Below are positions 61,466 to 64,000 of a stretch of DNA of 64,000 bases, piece after piece; position 1 is the first letter of the stretch; every line of letters starts with the position of its first letter. A program made the translations under genes and the position numbers. Below the pieces are notes generated by a model. That model had not been told where the DNA came from. It was given only the letters and a program-made list of their open reading frames with translations, and made no database searches. Source of the stretch: Paenibacillus sp. GSMTC-2017 (GTDB lineage: Bacteria; Bacillota; Bacilli; Paenibacillales; Paenibacillaceae); NCBI RefSeq assembly GCF_016019935.1, contig NZ_JAECMT010000009.1:1-64000 (forward strand). The letters run 5' to 3'.

Positions 61466-62833
61466 CTATCCAAAAGCTGCCTTTAGTGCTTCCGCTACTG
61501 TATTTACTCCAATAATTTCAATGCCAGCAGGTGGTGTCCACCCTTTCAAACTTTTTTCCGGCATAATTACTCTTTTGAAACCGAGCTTTTCTGCTTCTTT
61601 CACGCGCTGCTCAGCTCTTGATACTGCTCTAACTTCACCTGTTAATCCAACTTCTCCAAATATCACATCATAAGGTCTGGTTGGTGCATCTCGGAAGCTC
61701 GATGCCAAACTAACCGCAGCAGCTAGATCAACTGCTGGTTCATCCAGCTTCACACCACCTGCTACATTTAGGTAAGCATCTTGCGTCTGAAGAAACATCC
61801 CGTTGCGTTTCTCCAAAACGGCAATAATAAGTGCCATTCGATGATGATCAATACCTGTTGACATTCTGCGCGGTGAAGGGAAGTTTGTTGTTGCCACAAG
61901 CGCTTGCAGTTCTACAAGAATCGGTCTAGTACCTTCCATACTTGCAACAACCGTTGAACCCGATACACCAAGCGGTCTTTCAGATAGAAAAAGTTCAGAA
62001 GGATTCGTAACTTCTCGCAGCCCATCTTCGCTCATTTCGAAAATTCCGATTTCATTTGTTGAGCCAAACCTGTTTTTGACTGCGCGCAGCAATCGATACG
62101 TATGATGGCGTTCCCCTTCAAAATAAAGTACACAATCCACCATATGTTCAAGCAATCTTGGCCCAGCTATCGCGCCTTCTTTGGTTACGTGGCCTACAAG
62201 CACCGTCGCAATCCCTTTAATCTTAGCGACGCGCATGAAATGAGCGGTACATTCTCTTACTTGGGAAACACTACCCGGTGCAGATTCAACACGTGGATCG
62301 TACACCGTCTGGATGGAGTCGATGACTAGAAAGTCCGGTTGCACGGATTCAATTGCATCATTTACATACTCCATATTCGTCTCACAGAGTACGTAGAGTG
62401 ACTCTGTTAAAGCGCCTAGTCGATCTGCCCGAAGTCTTGTTTGACGAACAGATTCTTCTCCAGATATGTAAAGTACTTTGAGACCCTTAACCGCAAGTGC
62501 ATGGGAAGTTTGCAAAAGCAACGTTGATTTGCCAATGCCGGGATCGCCACCAACTAAGATGAGCGAACCAGGAACAACGCCTCCTCCTAGCACACGATTT
62601 AGCTCCACCATCCCTGTCTCAATGCGTGGTTCTTTCCCACACTCTATATGTATGATGGATTGAGGCTTTTCTTTCGTATGGATCGTCGATAAGCCGACAC
62701 CTTTTGTTTTTACGACCGTTTCCTTCTCTTCGATCATCGTATTCCACTCATGGCAACTCGGACATTTACCCATCCATTTTGGCGATTCAGCGCCACATTC
62801 GGTACAAACGAACTTCGATTTTATCTTTGCCAT
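61466..62833 (-). CDS. radA: DNA repair protein RadA
   Basis: A 455-residue RecA-like branch migration protein. It has a C4 zinc ribbon ([18 protein letters not shown]), Walker [11 protein letters not shown], the RadA-specific KNRFG motif and a C-terminal Lon-like domain ending [15 protein letters not shown]. The ATG follows GAAGGAG. Next gene downstream is disA, with 10 bp between them; clpC lies upstream beyond a 1-kb gap, where Bacillus has it adjacent. Confidence 0.96.
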   Translation of the reverse strand: MAKIKSKFVCTECGAESPKWMGKCPSCHEWNTMIEEKETVVKTKGVGLSTIHTKEKPQSIIHIECGKEPRIETGMVELNRVLGGGVVPGSLILVGGDPGIGKSTLLLQTSHALAVKGLKVLYISGEESVRQTRLRADRLGALTESLYVLCETNMEYVNDAIESVQPDFLVIDSIQTVYDPRVESAPGSVSQVRECTAHFMRVAKIKGIATVLVGHVTKEGAIAGPRLLEHMVDCVLYFEGERHHTYRLLRAVKNRFGSTNEIGIFEMSEDGLREVTNPSELFLSERPLGVSGSTVVASMEGTRPILVELQALVATTNFPSPRRMSTGIDHHRMALIIAVLEKRNGMFLQTQDAYLNVAGGVKLDEPAVDLAAAVSLASSFRDAPTRPYDVIFGEVGLTGEVRAVSRAEQRVKEAEKLGFKRVIMPEKSLKGWTPPAGIEIIGVNTVAEALKAAFG

Positions 62834-62873
62834 ACCGAACTCCTTCTAACAATTCTCATATTCAAAGTTTACC

Positions 62874-62900
62874 ATTATATCCAAGCTCAAGGAAGGTCAA
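62874..62900 (-). promoter_or_regulatory. Possible promoter for radA
   Basis: Minus-strand -10 TATAAT (62874-62879) and -35 TTGACC (62895-62900) have a short 15-bp spacer. It is the only good candidate upstream of radA. Confidence 0.4.
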
Positions 62901-62989
62901 TTATTAACGAATATTATTGGTAATTACAGCTAACATTATTTGTTTAATTTCATTATCGGCTTGATTAGGGGTGTTTATGAGGTTGTGAC

Positions 62990-63034
62990 GCTACAAAAAG
63001 ACGAAAAACCGCTCTCCATGTGGGAGGTCGGTTT
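62990..63034 (-). terminator. Possible terminator downstream of the small membrane protein gene
   Basis: On the minus strand AAACCG-AC-CTCC pairs with GGAG-AG-CGGTTT (63006-63034), followed by TTTTTCGTCTTTTT. It could end a transcript from the gene at 63451. Other parts of the 62901-63145 stretch show nothing convincing. Confidence 0.45.
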
Positions 63035-63145
63035 GGATATGAATATTGTGGTTCCTTCATTTAAAAGAAAACCAGACTCGCAAAACATCCGCCGGGTCAG
63101 GATTGTAGTAGCCATTAGTGGCGGCTTACTTTACCAAACATAATG

Positions 63146-63330
63146 TTAACGAACCCAGTAACTCTTATTTAGCTAAATTGTACCGTTCAAAATGTTTAAC
63201 GAACTCCAGAATGCGTATTCTCGGCAACGAGGCTTTATTTCTACCCAAAAATACTCAATAACGACAGTGGAGTTCGTTAGATCAATTTACAAGTCATTTT
63301 CTTCAATATAAGCACCGTACGATTCGTTAG
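63146..63330. repeat. Four-part symmetric intergenic element, copy B
   Basis: TTAACGAA at 63146 and 63196 (50 bp apart) and inverted TTCGTTAG at 63273 and 63323 (50 bp apart) have a 77-bp inner interval, as in copy A at 37333. The inner pair extends to a 13-base near-perfect inverted repeat (TTAACGAACTCCA/TGGAGTTCGTTAG). A CTTAT or related word again starts 11 bp after each motif. AATAACG (63257-63263) is at the same offset as in copy A. No gene overlaps it; 63331-63450 is otherwise featureless. Confidence 0.8.
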
Positions 63331-63450
63331 CGGATAAGCACATTAAACACTAGTGGTAGCGTACGTTTCCGAATATAACGATAATATACCACTAGCAAAA
63401 CCAAAGTTAACTTACTCAAGCGCTAGTTTTTATGTTGAGCCAATTGCATA

Positions 63451-63747
63451 TCAATTATTTTGGGAGTGAGTTTTCACCGTCAAATAAATTGTAAAAGAAA
63501 TGAGCGCAAGTATTAAAAGCACATGTATTAAATTATATATTTCAGATGATGTAAAGGTTGCAAATGTGTAAGTAAACTCAAAACCTTGAGTGGCAATAAT
63601 GTAACCTGGTATAAAATAAATACTCATAATTAGAGCGATCACTGATATTGATAATAATGATGTTTCAAGTTTTCTTTCACTATTAAAGATTGTTATGACT
63701 AGAAAGAAACAGCAAATGATCACAATTACAGTAAATAGATGAGTCAA
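63451..63747 (-). CDS. Small three-span membrane protein of unknown function, 98 aa
   Basis: The product is nearly all hydrophobic, with three predicted membrane helices (about 4-20, 31-53 and 73-92) and short hydrophilic ends. No family recognised. The start is TTG at 63747, nine bases after AAGGGA; no ATG gives a better fit. It is alone between clpC and radA, with terminators on both sides, and its AT content is higher than that of the neighbouring housekeeping genes, so it may be acquired. Confidence 0.5.
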   Translation of the reverse strand: MTHLFTVIVIICCFFLVITIFNSERKLETSLLSISVIALIMSIYFIPGYIIATQGFEFTYTFATFTSSEIYNLIHVLLILALISFTIYLTVKTHSQNN

Positions 63748-63822
63748 TTAATCACATCCCTTACAGTTAGTTAAACCAAACAACCATACAGAAGTAGTAG
63801 TTGCACTTTATAAACTTACAAG

Positions 63823-63869
63823 TAAATAAAAAAGAGCCAACCGACAGCCTATGCTGTTGGTTGGCTCTT
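63823..63869 (-). terminator. Intrinsic terminator of clpC
   Basis: AAGAGCCAACC...GGTTGGCTCTT with inner ACAGC/GCTGT forms a long, nearly perfect stem (63832-63869), followed on the minus strand by a run of T, five bases after the clpC stop. Confidence 0.9.
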
Positions 63870-63874
63870 CGCTA

Positions 63875-64000
63875 TTATTTAGCCGCAGACTCTTCTTCCT
63901 GCACTTCTTCCTTAACCGACTTGATTACGACTAATCCGCCGTCCTTCTCATCGATTACGAAAGTATCGCCTTTCTTGATATGGCCCATAAGCAGATCTTC
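63875..64000 (-). CDS. clpC: ATP-dependent Clp protease ATP-binding subunit ClpC, C-terminal end
   Basis: Only the last 41 codons are inside the window. They encode EDLLMGHIKKGDTFVIDEKD and an acidic tail ending EESAAK. The segment L(x)GxIxKGDxxxxD is the C-terminal beta strand region of ClpC-type AAA+ unfoldases, and the position next to radA/disA is that of the ctsR-mcsA-mcsB-clpC operon. The rest of the gene lies beyond base 64000. Confidence 0.85.
   Translation of the reverse strand, partial: EDLLMGHIKKGDTFVIDEKDGGLVVIKSVKEEVQEEESAAK

Noticed and set aside
62904-62911. A single TTAACGAA word resembling the four-part element
   Set aside because: It has no partner at 50 or 77 bp and lacks the CTTAT word at the fixed offset, so it is likely chance.
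62940-63143. Open frame of 67 codons on the + strand between radA and repeat copy B
   Set aside because: It has a TTG start without a ribosome binding site, and it spans a likely minus-strand terminator. Its composition is not protein-like.

Overview
The window comes from a spore-forming, low-to-mid GC member of the Firmicutes. It is most likely a Paenibacillus or close Paenibacillaceae relative. This rests on the partial 16S gene, the strong AGGAGG ribosome binding sites, the sporulation genes (pdaB, kbaA, gerD, cwlD, sigH, a SpoIIM-like gene) and the Bacillus-like order of the ribosomal super-locus. The assignment is inferred from sequence features without a database search.

Reading left to right on the + strand (almost everything is transcribed leftward, on the - strand): 1-1000 is the 5' part of a 16S rRNA gene with two tandem promoters. 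1-6.7 kb is a sporulation and germination block (small unknown protein, SpoIIM-like protein, PdaB, KbaA, GerD, SalA, CwlD) whose genes alternate strands. 6.8-8.8 kb is a sulfate assimilation pair (sat, cysH). 9.0-9.85 kb is rpsI-rplM. 10.4-12.6 kb is an inserted, rightward pair of DUF4097 beta-solenoid paralogues. 12.65-28.8 kb is truA, rplQ, rpoA and the alpha, spc and S10 clusters up to rpsJ. 29.6-32.4 kb is a three-gene ABC importer lying between rpsJ and tuf. 32.7-49.5 kb is tuf, fusA, rpsG, rpsL, rpoC, rpoB, a RsmC-like methyltransferase, rplL, rplJ, rplA, rplK, nusG, secE and rpmG. 49.8-64 kb is sigH, rae1, rlmB, mrnC, cysS, cysE (behind a cysteine T-box), gltX, ispF, ispD, yacL, a small unknown gene, pssA, disA, radA, a small membrane protein and the 3' end of clpC.

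The genes work together as the translation, transcription and secretion core, tied to sporulation, cysteine supply (sat/cysH make sulfide; cysE uses it and cysS charges tRNA-Cys), isoprenoid and phospholipid synthesis, and DNA-integrity signalling (disA, radA). Regulation visible in the DNA includes consensus SigA promoters, a Cys T-box, L10, L13 and S10 leader structures, a terminator-like hairpin in the rpoB leader and many intrinsic terminators.

The most unusual items are as follows. (1) A four-part symmetric noncoding element of 185 bp occurs twice (37333-37517 and 63146-63330) with identical internal spacing. (2) Ribosomal protein S12 has Arg at position 56, where Lys is usual; this is a classic streptomycin-resistance substitution. 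(3) The two DUF4097 paralogues have the same 19-residue solenoid period, but one carries an Asn ladder and the other an Asp ladder. (4) A tandem hairpin repeat with compensatory base changes lies between cysH and sat. (5) Accessory genes are inserted at three breaks in the usual ribosomal-locus order. No IS element, prophage, CRISPR array or tRNA gene was seen.
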